Below the pieces are notes generated by a model. The model was not told the DNA's origin, did no database searches, and saw only the letters and a list, made by a program, of their open reading frames with translations. Shown here piece after piece: positions 26,311 to 35,700 of a stretch of DNA of 64,000 nt; position 1 is the stretch's first letter, and the number at the start of each line of letters is the position of its first letter. The translations under genes were made by a program, and so were the position numbers. Origin of the DNA: an uncultured Dorea sp. (GTDB lineage: Bacteria > Bacillota > Clostridia > Lachnospirales > Lachnospiraceae); assembly GCA_900550865.1 (NCBI GenBank), contig URTM01000009.1, positions 1 through 64,000 of the forward strand. Direction: 5' to 3'.

Positions 26311-26838
26311 TTAATTCTTTGTCTCATAAGCTGCCTGGCGTACATCCGGGATTGCAATCAGTACCGGATATAATACAGCAGAGATAATAAGTCCGCCGAC
26401 TCCCTGGATAATATTGGCAGGGATACTTGCGGCAGCACCGCTTCCATACAGGAAGAATTCACAGATAAAATATCCACCGGCGACGAATACGATATCTGTA
26501 ATACCGCCAAGGATAACTGCGACATAACGGTTCTTACCGGAACGGCACATCTTCTGGTAAATCAGTCCGGATACCAGTGCGACAAGTCCTTTGATCACAA
26601 GTGTGATCGGAACATATACAAAATATCCACCAATCAGGTCGGACAGTGCAGAACCGATGCCACCGGCAAGCATACCGTATACAGGACCAAGGATGATACC
26701 TGCCAGAATTACGATCGCATCACCAGGATGGATATATCCACCGGTTCCCGGTGTCGGAATACGGATGGACATTGTAGCAACACAGGCTAACGCAGCAAAT
26801 AATGCTGTCATAATTATTTTCTTCAGATTGGAATTCAT
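26311..26838 (-). CDS. ECF transporter S component
   Basis: A 175-aa membrane protein with about five or six TM helices. The ATG at 26838 follows AGAGGG on the - strand; upstream in-frame sequence lacks a ribosome site. IHPGDAIVILAGIILGPVYG and GGIGSALSDLIGGYFVY are typical of substrate-capture subunits of energy-coupling factor vitamin importers, which share a common ECF module encoded elsewhere. I cannot assign the vitamin. No riboswitch-like structure was recognised in the 122 bp upstream. Confidence 0.85.
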   Translation of the reverse strand: MNSNLKKIIMTALFAALACVATMSIRIPTPGTGGYIHPGDAIVILAGIILGPVYGMLAGGIGSALSDLIGGYFVYVPITLVIKGLVALVSGLIYQKMCRSGKNRYVAVILGGITDIVFVAGGYFICEFFLYGSGAAASIPANIIQGVGGLIISAVLYPVLIAIPDVRQAAYETKN

Positions 26839-26960
26839 AATAAAACCCTCTTTCCCTTCGTAATTGTCATTACTGTACAATAGTAGTGGCATGAGATAAA
26901 GAGCCAGTTATGAGAAATTATACCATACCAGTTTCAAAAACTAATATGATAGAAGAAAAG

Positions 26961-27941
26961 TTATACCTGATCGTCAGATGCTGATTTTAAAGCGTTCTTT
27001 CTATATTGACTTGGCGACATTCCCATATAACGTTTGAATATTTGACCATAATATGCCGGAGAAGAAAATCCGACAAACCCTGCAATGGCAGTGATATTTT
27101 CTCCGTTCATAAGATACGGGATACTGTTCTGGATTCTGACAGATAACAGATAATCGAAGATCGTCATCCGCATATATTTCTTAAAGAAGCGGCAGCATTC
27201 ACTTTTGCACAATCCGGCATGTGCGGAGATGTCTTCCAGGCTGATATCTTCGGCAGCATGCTCCTGTATATAAGAAAGGATATCCTTCAGACGCTGCAGA
27301 TGTTTCTGCGGGTGTGTGGAATCCTGAGCGATCCGGACAAAATGCAGATAAAGCCGGTGCCAGATATTGCAGAGCAGCATATGTACACGGAATTCATAAT
27401 CTGGAAGATCAGGTGTCGGCGGCGTTTTCGGCATATTCGTATAGTTCCGGCTTAAAGTGTCATCAGAAGAAGTAGTCTGTACGGTTAACTGATATATTTC
27501 TTTTATATTATCAATAATTTCTTTCTGCCATGGAATCTCTGGTTTTAGTACAAGAGAAGACCAGAAATCATTGGAAGTGATGAAGTCGACATACTTTGTC
27601 TGCAGAATACTGTTCTCATATCCGTAGATGAAACGGGGATGAAATGTGACAGACAGATAGTTGCAATCCTGTCCATCGATCATATATCCGGCATGCAGGG
27701 CGTTGCTGTTACAGAAGAGCCCCTGTCCTTCGCTGACAATATAATGCTGATCATTCACGTCATATTCCATCTGTCCGGACATGAACCAGGTAAGTTCGAT
27801 TTCCGGGTGCCAGTGCCACATGAAAGAATGCTGCTCATAAGATTGAATTGATTCCGGGCTTACATGTACGGGAAATTCGTAATTGCCATGCTGTTTTTTC
27901 TCTTTTTTGTTTTTTTCTGTGTAGATCTGAATTCCTGACAT
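26961..27941 (-). CDS. AraC-family transcriptional regulator
   Basis: A 326-aa regulator. An N-terminal cupin sensor domain (about 20-150) has WHWHPEIELTWF and the HAGYMI strand. A C-terminal double HTH (about 215-318) includes the second-helix signature GFSSPAYYGQIFKRYMGMSP. GGAGGG lies just before the ATG. It is divergent from galK across a 272-bp A+T-rich region, which suggests control of galactose genes and perhaps the downstream GH3 gene; the inducer would be a sugar. Confidence 0.92.
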   Translation of the reverse strand: MSGIQIYTEKNKKEKKQHGNYEFPVHVSPESIQSYEQHSFMWHWHPEIELTWFMSGQMEYDVNDQHYIVSEGQGLFCNSNALHAGYMIDGQDCNYLSVTFHPRFIYGYENSILQTKYVDFITSNDFWSSLVLKPEIPWQKEIIDNIKEIYQLTVQTTSSDDTLSRNYTNMPKTPPTPDLPDYEFRVHMLLCNIWHRLYLHFVRIAQDSTHPQKHLQRLKDILSYIQEHAAEDISLEDISAHAGLCKSECCRFFKKYMRMTIFDYLLSVRIQNSIPYLMNGENITAIAGFVGFSSPAYYGQIFKRYMGMSPSQYRKNALKSASDDQV

Positions 27942-28213
27942 CGTATCCCTCCGTTTTTTATAAATGTAGACTGTGAAAATATAGGTGACAAATATATGAT
28001 GATAAAAATCTCAATATTCTTATAAAATAAGCCAATATAATTATTGTGAGAACATGAATATCTCATTATGATAATAATATAACAGCAAAAAACGGTCAAG
28101 CATAAAAATATGCAGACAGATGCCAGAGAAGGCAGAGCGTTCTTACAGCCCTGAATATGGATGGGAAAGAAGTAAACAACAATGAAAAATATGTTAAAAA
28201 CGGAGGTAATGAA

Positions 28214-29383
28214 ATGCAGAAAGAACAGTTGATCACAAAATTTGAAGAATTATATGGAGAAGGCGGGGAGATCCGTACATATTTCGCACCGGGGCGCGTG
28301 AACCTGATCGGAGAACATACCGATTATAATGGAGGACATGTATTTCCATGTGCACTGACAATGGGAACGTGGGCTGTGGTAAGAAACAGGGAAGACAGAA
28401 AATTAGGCTTCTTTTCATTGAATTTTGAAAAGCTGGGAATTATTGAGACAAGCCTGGATGAACTGGTCCCGAACAAAAAAGCCGGATGGACCAACTATCC
28501 AAAGGGAGTCATGTGGGCACTTGAGAAGAGAGGATATGAGATGACACATGGAATGGATATTCTGATCTATGGAAATATTCCGAATGGTTCCGGGCTGTCT
28601 TCATCCGCATCACTGGAAGTCCTGACAGGACTGATGTTAAAGGATACATTTGGATTCGAGAATCTGTCCATGATCGATCTTGCATTGATCGGACAGTATT
28701 CCGAGAATAACTTCAATGGCTGCAACTGCGGTATCATGGATCAGTTTGCAAGTGCCATGGGTAAGAAAGATCATGCAATCTTTCTGGATACGAACACTTT
28801 AAAATATGAATATGCACCGGTTGTTCTTGAGAATGCCAAGATCGTGATCATCAATAGCAAGGTAAAGCACAGTCTGGTGGATTCTGCTTACAATGACAGA
28901 AGAAATGAATGTGAGACCGCATTAAAAGAACTTCAGAAGGTCAGAAATATCCAGACTCTGGGAGATCTGACAGAAGATGAATTTGAAGAAATCAAAGATG
29001 CGATCAAAGATCCGATCAGACAGAAGCGTGCAAAACATGCAGTATATGAAAACCAGCGGACCATCCGTGCGGTAAAAGCACTCCGCAACAATGATGTGGA
29101 ATTATTCGGACAGCTGATGAATGCATCTCATGAATCACTCCGTTATGATTATGAAGTATCCTGTGAAGAGATTGATATTCTAGTAGATCTGGCACAGGCT
29201 ATGCCAGGAGTCATTGGTTCACGTATTACCGGCGGCGGATTCGGAGGATGTACGGTCAGCATCGTTGAAGATGGAACAGTAGAACGGTTCATTGAGACAA
29301 TCGGAAAGACATACGAAGAGAAAGTCGGTCATGAAGCAGAATTCTATGTAGTAGAGATCGGTGACGGAGCCAGGATTGTATAA
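28214..29383 (+). CDS. galK: Galactokinase
   Basis: A 389-aa GHMP-family kinase making galactose-1-phosphate. The ATG at 28214 follows GGAGGT; the frame is open upstream but has no other ribosome site. Signatures are GRVNLIGEHTDYNGG (galactokinase signature, about 26-40), the phosphate-binding GNIPNGSGLSSSASLE and the C-terminal GGGFGGCTV. galT follows 143 bp downstream; galE is not in this window. Confidence 0.95.
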   Translation: MQKEQLITKFEELYGEGGEIRTYFAPGRVNLIGEHTDYNGGHVFPCALTMGTWAVVRNREDRKLGFFSLNFEKLGIIETSLDELVPNKKAGWTNYPKGVMWALEKRGYEMTHGMDILIYGNIPNGSGLSSSASLEVLTGLMLKDTFGFENLSMIDLALIGQYSENNFNGCNCGIMDQFASAMGKKDHAIFLDTNTLKYEYAPVVLENAKIVIINSKVKHSLVDSAYNDRRNECETALKELQKVRNIQTLGDLTEDEFEEIKDAIKDPIRQKRAKHAVYENQRTIRAVKALRNNDVELFGQLMNASHESLRYDYEVSCEEIDILVDLAQAMPGVIGSRITGGGFGGCTVSIVEDGTVERFIETIGKTYEEKVGHEAEFYVVEIGDGARIV

Positions 29384-29526
29384 ATTGCTATGCGTTCGGA
29401 AGAAGCTGTTAATGGCAGGTTCTGTAGATGGACCGAGGAAGATCGAGGATAGAATGAGGCTGTAAAAAGTATTTGAAGGATATAAATACATGGCTTAATA
29501 AATGAAAAGAGTGGAAGGATCATAAT

Positions 29527-31032
29527 ATGTTATACGATAATATTAAGAAACTGGTAGAATATGGAATTCAGACCGGACTGACACCGGAATGTGAGAGGAT
29601 CTACACAACGAATTTACTGCTGGAATTATTTCACGAAGATTCTTATGAAGATGCAGAGATCGACAGTACTTCGATTGAGCTGGAAGAGGTTCTGAAAAAT
29701 CTGCTTGATGAGGCGGTAAAAAGAGGAATCATCGAGGACAGTATCGGATACCGTGATCTTTTTGATACAAAGATCATGAACTGTCTGGTTCCAAGACCGG
29801 CACAGGTACAACAGACATTTGCAGAAAAGTATAAAGAATCACCGGAAGCTGCGACAGAATATTTCTACAAATTAAGTCAGGACAGCAATTATATCCGAAG
29901 ATACCGTGTAAAAAAAGATATGAAATGGAAAGTAGATTCCCCATATGGAGAGATTGACATCACGATCAATCTCTCCAAACCGGAGAAAGATCCAAAGGCA
30001 ATCGCAGCGGCAAGAAATGCAAAGAACACGGCATATCCGAAATGTCAGCTCTGCATGGAAAACGAAGGCTACGCAGGACGTCTGGACCATCCGGCAAGGG
30101 AGAACCACAGAATTATTCCAATCGAGATTGCAGGCGGCAAGTGGGGATTCCAGTATTCACCATACGTGTACTATAACGAGCACTGTATCGTATTTAATGG
30201 ACAGCATATTCCGATGAAGATTGATAAAAAAGCATTTGAGAAATTATTTGATTTCGTAAAATTATTCCCACACTATTTCCTGGGATCAAATGCGGACCTT
30301 CCGATCGTTGGTGGATCCATCTTAAGCCACGACCATTTCCAGGGAGGACATTACACATTTGCGATGGCAAAAGCACCGATCGAGATCCCAGTTACGATTT
30401 CAGGATATGAGGATGTAGAAGCAGGAATTGTAAAATGGCCGTTATCCGTTATCCGTATCCGTCACAACGACGAGAAACGTCTGATCGAACTGGCAGACCA
30501 TATCCTGAGATGCTGGAGATCCTATACAGATGAAGAAGCATTCATTTATGCCAATACAGACGGAGAACCACACAATACCATTACACCGATCGCCAGAATG
30601 AGAGACGGCATGTTCGAACTTGATCTGACTCTTCGTAATAACATTACAACAGAAGAACATCCGCTGGGAGTATACCATCCACATGCAGAGTATCATCATA
30701 TCAAGAAAGAAAATATCGGTCTGATCGAGGTAATGGGACTGGCAGTACTTCCATCCAGATTAAAAGAAGAATTAGAAATCCTTGCAGACTATCTGGTAAA
30801 TAAAAAAGATATCAGAAGCAATGAAAAGATTGCAAAACACGCCGACTGGGCAGAAAGATTCCGTCAGAATTACGAAGACATCACAGAAGAGAATGTGATG
30901 GATATTCTGAAAAAAGAAGTCGGAGAAGTCTTCGTGCATGTACTGGAAGATGCAGGCGTTTATAAATGCACGGAAGAGGGAAGGGAAGCATTCATGAGAT
31001 TTATAAAGTCGATTGGTATTCTGATGCATTAA
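29527..31032 (+). CDS. galT: Galactose-1-phosphate uridylyltransferase, Firmicute type
   Basis: A 501-aa enzyme of the longer GalT family 2, which swaps UMP between UDP-glucose and galactose-1-phosphate. The catalytic His-Asp-His-x-Gln stretch is seen in GGSILSHDHFQGGHY, where the second His would be uridylylated. CQLCMENEGYAGR and DHPARENHRIIP are typical of this subgroup. GGAAGG precedes the ATG. It follows galK in the same direction in a Leloir pair. Confidence 0.95.
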   Translation: MLYDNIKKLVEYGIQTGLTPECERIYTTNLLLELFHEDSYEDAEIDSTSIELEEVLKNLLDEAVKRGIIEDSIGYRDLFDTKIMNCLVPRPAQVQQTFAEKYKESPEAATEYFYKLSQDSNYIRRYRVKKDMKWKVDSPYGEIDITINLSKPEKDPKAIAAARNAKNTAYPKCQLCMENEGYAGRLDHPARENHRIIPIEIAGGKWGFQYSPYVYYNEHCIVFNGQHIPMKIDKKAFEKLFDFVKLFPHYFLGSNADLPIVGGSILSHDHFQGGHYTFAMAKAPIEIPVTISGYEDVEAGIVKWPLSVIRIRHNDEKRLIELADHILRCWRSYTDEEAFIYANTDGEPHNTITPIARMRDGMFELDLTLRNNITTEEHPLGVYHPHAEYHHIKKENIGLIEVMGLAVLPSRLKEELEILADYLVNKKDIRSNEKIAKHADWAERFRQNYEDITEENVMDILKKEVGEVFVHVLEDAGVYKCTEEGREAFMRFIKSIGILMH

Positions 31033-31137
31033 ATTCCAAATATATTGTAGAAAAGAACATCAAATGGTATAATATTGTTAATACAATTTCGAAACAAAAT
31101 TCAAAAATGTATAAATAATATCAGGAGGTATCATTTT

Positions 31138-31821
31138 ATGAGATACGAAATTCAGGGCGAAACATTACCGGTAGTCATCTGTTATCTGGACGGCGGGGAG
31201 AAGATGCTCACAGAAGGCGGCGGAATGTCATGGATGTCACCGAATATGAAGATGGAGACAACGACAAATGGAGGAATCGGCAAAGCATTCGGAAGAATGT
31301 TTTCCGGAGAGCATATGTTCCAGAATATCTATACCGCAGAAGGCGGCAGTGGAATGATCGCATTCGCATCCTGCTTCCCGGGATCCATCAAGGCATTTGA
31401 GATCGGACCGGGACAGGAGATGGTATTCCAGAAGAGTACATTCCTTGCAAGTGAGGCAGGAGTAGAATTATCCGTATTCTTTAATAAGAAGTTCAGCTCC
31501 GGATTATTCGGCGGAGAAGGATTTATCATGCAGAAAGTATCGGGACATGGAACCGTGTTTGCGGAATTTGACGGTCATGTTGTCGAATATGAACTGCGTG
31601 ACGATCAGGAAATCGTAGTTGATACCGGACATCTTGCTGCGATGACAGCTACTTGCAGAATGGAGATCAAGAGTGTTCCGGGTGTGAAAAATATGTTATT
31701 TGGTGGAGAAGGAATCTTCAATACTGTAATCCATGGTCCGGGCAAAGTATGGCTTCAGACAATGCCGATCAGTAACGTGGCAGGAGCATTGCGTCCATAT
31801 ATACCGACATCTGGAAAATAG
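31138..31821 (+). CDS. AIM24 / TIGR00266 family protein
   Basis: A 227-aa beta-rich protein of the AIM24 family (TIGR00266), starting at 31138 after AGGAGGT. Family features are the EGGGMSWMSPNMKMET segment, a glycine-rich FGRMFSGEHMF segment and the late GGEGIFNTVIHGPGKVWLQT. No signal peptide or TM is visible. Bacterial members have no firmly established role; mitochondrial AIM24 affects inner-membrane organisation. The GH3 gene starts 20 bp downstream, so the two are probably co-transcribed. Confidence 0.88.
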   Translation: MRYEIQGETLPVVICYLDGGEKMLTEGGGMSWMSPNMKMETTTNGGIGKAFGRMFSGEHMFQNIYTAEGGSGMIAFASCFPGSIKAFEIGPGQEMVFQKSTFLASEAGVELSVFFNKKFSSGLFGGEGFIMQKVSGHGTVFAEFDGHVVEYELRDDQEIVVDTGHLAAMTATCRMEIKSVPGVKNMLFGGEGIFNTVIHGPGKVWLQTMPISNVAGALRPYIPTSGK

Positions 31822-31840
31822 AAAGGATGCAAAGATCACA

Positions 31841-34393
31841 ATGAGAACAAGAAGCATTCATAAAGCCGCACTTACAGATGCAGTAACACCACTGGAAGAA
31901 GCCGGAAAGAAAGTGGCATATCAGGCAGCAGTGGAAGGAATCGTACTTCTGGAAAATGATGGAGTACTTCCGGTAAAGCCTGGAAAGATTGCACTTTACG
32001 GAGCCGGTGCAAAGATGACGGTCAAGGGAGGTACCGGTTCCGGAGAGGTCAATGAACGGCATGCGGTATCGATTCTGGAAGGAATGGAGCATGCAGGATT
32101 CGAGATTACAACCATGGACTGGATTGAAGATTACGATCAGAGTTTTCTGGAGGGAGAACGTGCGTATGCAGAAGAATTCCGAAAGAAACTGAATCCGAAG
32201 AATCTGTCGGATTTTATGAATCTGATGAGCAGTCCGTACCGTTATCCATATGGAAGGGCGATTCTACAAGAAGATATAGACAGATCTGAGACAGATACCT
32301 GCATCTATGTGATCTCCAGACAGGCAGGAGAAGGTGCAGACCGGAAGCTTGAGGAGAATGAATATGGTCTGTCGGAAATAGAACGGGTGAATCTTGCGTT
32401 TTGTGCAGAGCAGTACGCACATATGATCGTGGCAATCAATGTGGGCGGACAGTTTGATCTGAATTTCCTACATGAGATTCCGGGGATCAACGCGGTGATC
32501 TTCATGGGACAGTTAGGAACGATGGGCGGTCAGGCATTTGCAGATGTGGTATGCGGGAAATATTCTCCGTCAGGGAAATTGACAGATACATGGGCAAAGC
32601 ATTACCGGGACTATCCGTCAGCAGATGACTATAGTTATCTGAATGGGAATCTGGATGAAGAATATTACCGGGAAGGCATCTATGTCGGCTACCGGTATTT
32701 CGATACATTTCATGTAGCACCGAGGTATCCATTTGGATATGGGCTGTCATATACGACATTTGAAATACATTTTGCAGATATGAAACTGGAGAAAACAACA
32801 GTGACCATCTGTGCATGTGTAAAGAATAAAGGAACCGCATACAGCGGAAAAGAAGTTGTGCAGATCTATGTAAGCTGTCCGGATGGCGGACTGGAAAAAG
32901 AAGCCCAGAGACTGACAACATTTGCGAAGACGGAAGAATTAGAGCCTGGCAGACAGGAAATGGTAACATTGCAATTTGACTTGCGTGATCTTACCAGTTA
33001 CCGGGAACAGGATGCGGCTACCGTTCTGGAACCTGGTGAATACGTCGTGCGGATCGGGAACTCAAGCAGAAATACCAGAGTATGTGGAATCTTAAAACTG
33101 GAAACAGAAATGATTACAGAGAAACATTCACATATCTGTAAAGCACCGGTAAGGGTGACAGAACTGGAACGGCAGGAAGAAAAGGAACTTCTTCATGCAA
33201 CCAGTGACTGCAGACAGAACTGGGGAAGAACCTGTGAAGTGATCATTGACGATGTGGAAAAGATCCAGAGCCTTCGTATCGAGCCGGGGATTATCCCGGA
33301 AGCGGATTATGAGTATGGACCGGTGGAGATCTATTCATCAGAAGAGATGGACAGGATCATGGATTCGCTGACACTCAGGGATATGGCGGAACTGGTTGTA
33401 GGCGGCGGAATGTCCGGTCAGAGATTCTTTGAAGCGCCGGGAGCAGCCGGTGTGACAACTGGAAATCTGCTGGCAAAAGGGATCCCGAATGTTGTGATGG
33501 CAGATGGACCTGCAGGACTCCGGCTTCATAAAGTATCATCTGTATCGATCACCGGTAAGGTAAAAGGCGTGGAGCCGAACATTTCCTTTATGAAGTATCT
33601 GCCGGAAGCGGTAAAGAAAGTGATGCTTGGCAATCCAGACAGCAGGAATCTGCTGTATCAGTATACAACGGCATTTCCGGTAGGAATCTCACTTGCATCG
33701 AGCTGGAATCTTAAGCTTGCCGGAGAAGTCGGGAATGCAGTCGGAAAAGAGATGGAAGCTTATGGTGTTACCTACTGGCTTGCACCCGGAATGAATATTC
33801 ATCGTAATCCGTTATGTGGACGGAATTTTGAATATTTTTCCGAAGATCCACTGCTCACGGGAAAGTTCGCAGCTGCAATCACAAATGGAGTGCAGCAAAA
33901 CCGGGGCTGTTATGTTACATTAAAGCATTTCTGCTGTAATAATCAGGAAGATAACCGTAACAAGACGAATGTCAATATAAATGAAAGGGCACTCAGGGAA
34001 ATCTATCTGAAGGGCTTTGAAATTGCGGTCAAAGAATCGCATCCGGGAGCTCTGATGAGCAGCTACAATAAGGTAAATGGCAAATATGTCAACAACAGCT
34101 ACCGTCTGCTGACGCAGGTGCTGCGGAATGAATGGGGCTTTGACGGCTTTGTTATGACCGACTGGTTCGCAACTGGAAGAAAATACGGCGATCCGGCACA
34201 TGCCATTGCCTCAGGAAATGATCTGATCATGCCGGGAAGTTCCGGTACGGTAGATGAGATTGTAAAGGCGGTATCCAGGGGCATCATTCTGGAAGAAGAT
34301 GTAAAAAGAAGCGCGGCAAATGTGCTGAAAGGAATTATCAGCAGCCGCATATACCAAGGATACTTAAGGAAGCAGAGAGAAAACGGAATCTAA
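31841..34393 (+). CDS. Glycoside hydrolase family 3, swapped domain order
   Basis: An 850-aa GH3 enzyme without signal peptide, so cytosolic. The usual order is reversed. The alpha/beta sandwich (GH3_C) domain comes first (about 15-250: AAVEGIVLLENDGVLPV, GAGA, GTGSGEV), then a fibronectin-III-like domain (about 300-440, entered by YPFGYGLSYTTFEI). The catalytic barrel is last (about 500-850), with ADGPAGLRL, KHFCCNNQE and the nucleophile D774 in FVMTDW. Known beta-glucosidases from Ruminococcus and Butyrivibrio share this order. The start is weakly supported (AAAGGA 13 bases upstream). Substrate is probably a beta-glucoside or related oligosaccharide; not provable here. Confidence 0.9.
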   Translation: MRTRSIHKAALTDAVTPLEEAGKKVAYQAAVEGIVLLENDGVLPVKPGKIALYGAGAKMTVKGGTGSGEVNERHAVSILEGMEHAGFEITTMDWIEDYDQSFLEGERAYAEEFRKKLNPKNLSDFMNLMSSPYRYPYGRAILQEDIDRSETDTCIYVISRQAGEGADRKLEENEYGLSEIERVNLAFCAEQYAHMIVAINVGGQFDLNFLHEIPGINAVIFMGQLGTMGGQAFADVVCGKYSPSGKLTDTWAKHYRDYPSADDYSYLNGNLDEEYYREGIYVGYRYFDTFHVAPRYPFGYGLSYTTFEIHFADMKLEKTTVTICACVKNKGTAYSGKEVVQIYVSCPDGGLEKEAQRLTTFAKTEELEPGRQEMVTLQFDLRDLTSYREQDAATVLEPGEYVVRIGNSSRNTRVCGILKLETEMITEKHSHICKAPVRVTELERQEEKELLHATSDCRQNWGRTCEVIIDDVEKIQSLRIEPGIIPEADYEYGPVEIYSSEEMDRIMDSLTLRDMAELVVGGGMSGQRFFEAPGAAGVTTGNLLAKGIPNVVMADGPAGLRLHKVSSVSITGKVKGVEPNISFMKYLPEAVKKVMLGNPDSRNLLYQYTTAFPVGISLASSWNLKLAGEVGNAVGKEMEAYGVTYWLAPGMNIHRNPLCGRNFEYFSEDPLLTGKFAAAITNGVQQNRGCYVTLKHFCCNNQEDNRNKTNVNINERALREIYLKGFEIAVKESHPGALMSSYNKVNGKYVNNSYRLLTQVLRNEWGFDGFVMTDWFATGRKYGDPAHAIASGNDLIMPGSSGTVDEIVKAVSRGIILEEDVKRSAANVLKGIISSRIYQGYLRKQRENGI

Positions 34394-34516
34394 GTGACTG
34401 CAGAAAAAATGATATATATAAGATATTTCTACATTTAAAACAATAATAAAATTACCGGATATTGTACGAAAACACTGGTAAGCGTGTTGAATAAAAATAT
34501 CAAGGTAATGTAATAA

Positions 34517-34605
34517 CAAAAAACAGAATCAGTATCTTCTTACAAAAGCTGACTTCGAACGTAGTGAGTGGAGTCGCCTGGGAAGATAGTGGTTCTGTTT
34601 TTTTT
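34517..34605 (+). terminator. Long-armed terminator with an inserted inner hairpin
   Basis: Outer arms of about 20 bases (AAAACAGAATCAGTATCTTC and GAAGATAGTGGTTCTGTTTT, two imperfect pairs) run into a T-tract. Between them is about 35 bases containing GACTTCGAACGTAGTGAGTGGAGTC, itself partly self-complementary. It ends the GH3 unit. The 34394-34739 intergenic region holds nothing else I can name. Confidence 0.7.
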
Positions 34606-34739
34606 GTCCGGGAAGCCATTTGGATATTATTGTTCAGCATATGAACTTTAATTCACGAAATAAACATATTTTTTCCACATACTTTTCAAACATCCCCCTT
34701 ATATTGTTAACAGATTGAGTTTAACAGGAGGAAGGAAAT

Positions 34740-35699
34740 TTGATAGAAGTAAAGAATCTTACCAAACGCTATGGTAACCACCTGGCGGTAGATCATCTGA
34801 ATTTCACCGTAGAATCCGGTAAAATCTATGGATTCTTAGGACCAAACGGTGCAGGAAAATCTACGACCATGAACATCATGACCGGTTACCTGGGAGCTAC
34901 AGAGGGACAGGTGCTGATCGACGGACACGATATCTTAAAAGAGCCGGAGGAAGCCAAGAAAAATATTGGCTATCTGCCGGAGATCCCGCCGTTATATATG
35001 GAGATGACAGTGCGGGAATATCTGGAATTTGCCGCTGAATTAAAAGGAATTAAGAAAGACAAAAGAGAACCGCAGATAGAAGAAGTGATAAGACTTGCTA
35101 AACTGAGAGACGTGGAGAACAGACTGATCCAGAATCTGTCAAAAGGTTATAAGCAGAGAGTCGGTCTCGCACAGGCAGTTCTGGGATTCCCGGAGATCAT
35201 CATCCTAGATGAGCCGACGGTAGGACTTGATCCGAAACAGATCATCGAGATCCGTGAACTGATCCGGAAGCTGGCGAAAAAGCACATGGTAATCTTAAGT
35301 TCTCATATTCTTGCAGAAGTAAGAGAAGTCTGCGATTATATCATGATCATATCCGGCGGAAAACTGGTTGCCAGTGACACAACGGAGAACCTGGAAAATA
35401 TGATGAGTGGAAAAGGACAGATTGAGGTGGAAGCAAAGGCTTCTAGGGACGAGATGGATCATATTATCCGCCGGACAGGAAAGATCAAAGAAGTAAAATA
35501 CCGCACCAGTGCGAGCGGCATTACAACTGCGCAGATTATAGCAAAAGGCGGGGAAGATATCAGAGAAGAGTTATTCCTTGCATTTTCCCATGCAGATGTA
35601 CCTCTGCTTACCCTGAATCAGAGTAAGACAACACTGGAAGAGATATTCCTGGAGCTGACACAAGGGTCAGGTAATAGAATGATAAAGGAGGAGAAGTAA
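34740..35699 (+). CDS. ABC exporter ATP-binding protein (GldA-like)
   Basis: A 319-aa ATPase starting at TTG 34740, eight bases after AGGAGG. Walker A GPNGAGKST (about 36-44), signature LSKGYKQRVGLAQ, Walker B IIILDEPTVGLDP and the switch His (SSHIL) are all present, so it should hydrolyse ATP. The C-terminal 80 residues are the extra domain seen in ABC-2 export ATPases. It pairs with the permease one base downstream. The set resembles gliding-motility GldA/F/G, but similar operons are common in non-gliding Firmicutes. Confidence 0.92.
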   Translation: MIEVKNLTKRYGNHLAVDHLNFTVESGKIYGFLGPNGAGKSTTMNIMTGYLGATEGQVLIDGHDILKEPEEAKKNIGYLPEIPPLYMEMTVREYLEFAAELKGIKKDKREPQIEEVIRLAKLRDVENRLIQNLSKGYKQRVGLAQAVLGFPEIIILDEPTVGLDPKQIIEIRELIRKLAKKHMVILSSHILAEVREVCDYIMIISGGKLVASDTTENLENMMSGKGQIEVEAKASRDEMDHIIRRTGKIKEVKYRTSASGITTAQIIAKGGEDIREELFLAFSHADVPLLTLNQSKTTLEEIFLELTQGSGNRMIKEEK

Positions 35700-35700
35700 G

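Noticed and set aside
26839..26960. Vitamin riboswitch ahead of the ECF S component
   Set aside because: The 122-bp leader lacks recognisable TPP, FMN, cobalamin or folate riboswitch core sequences.
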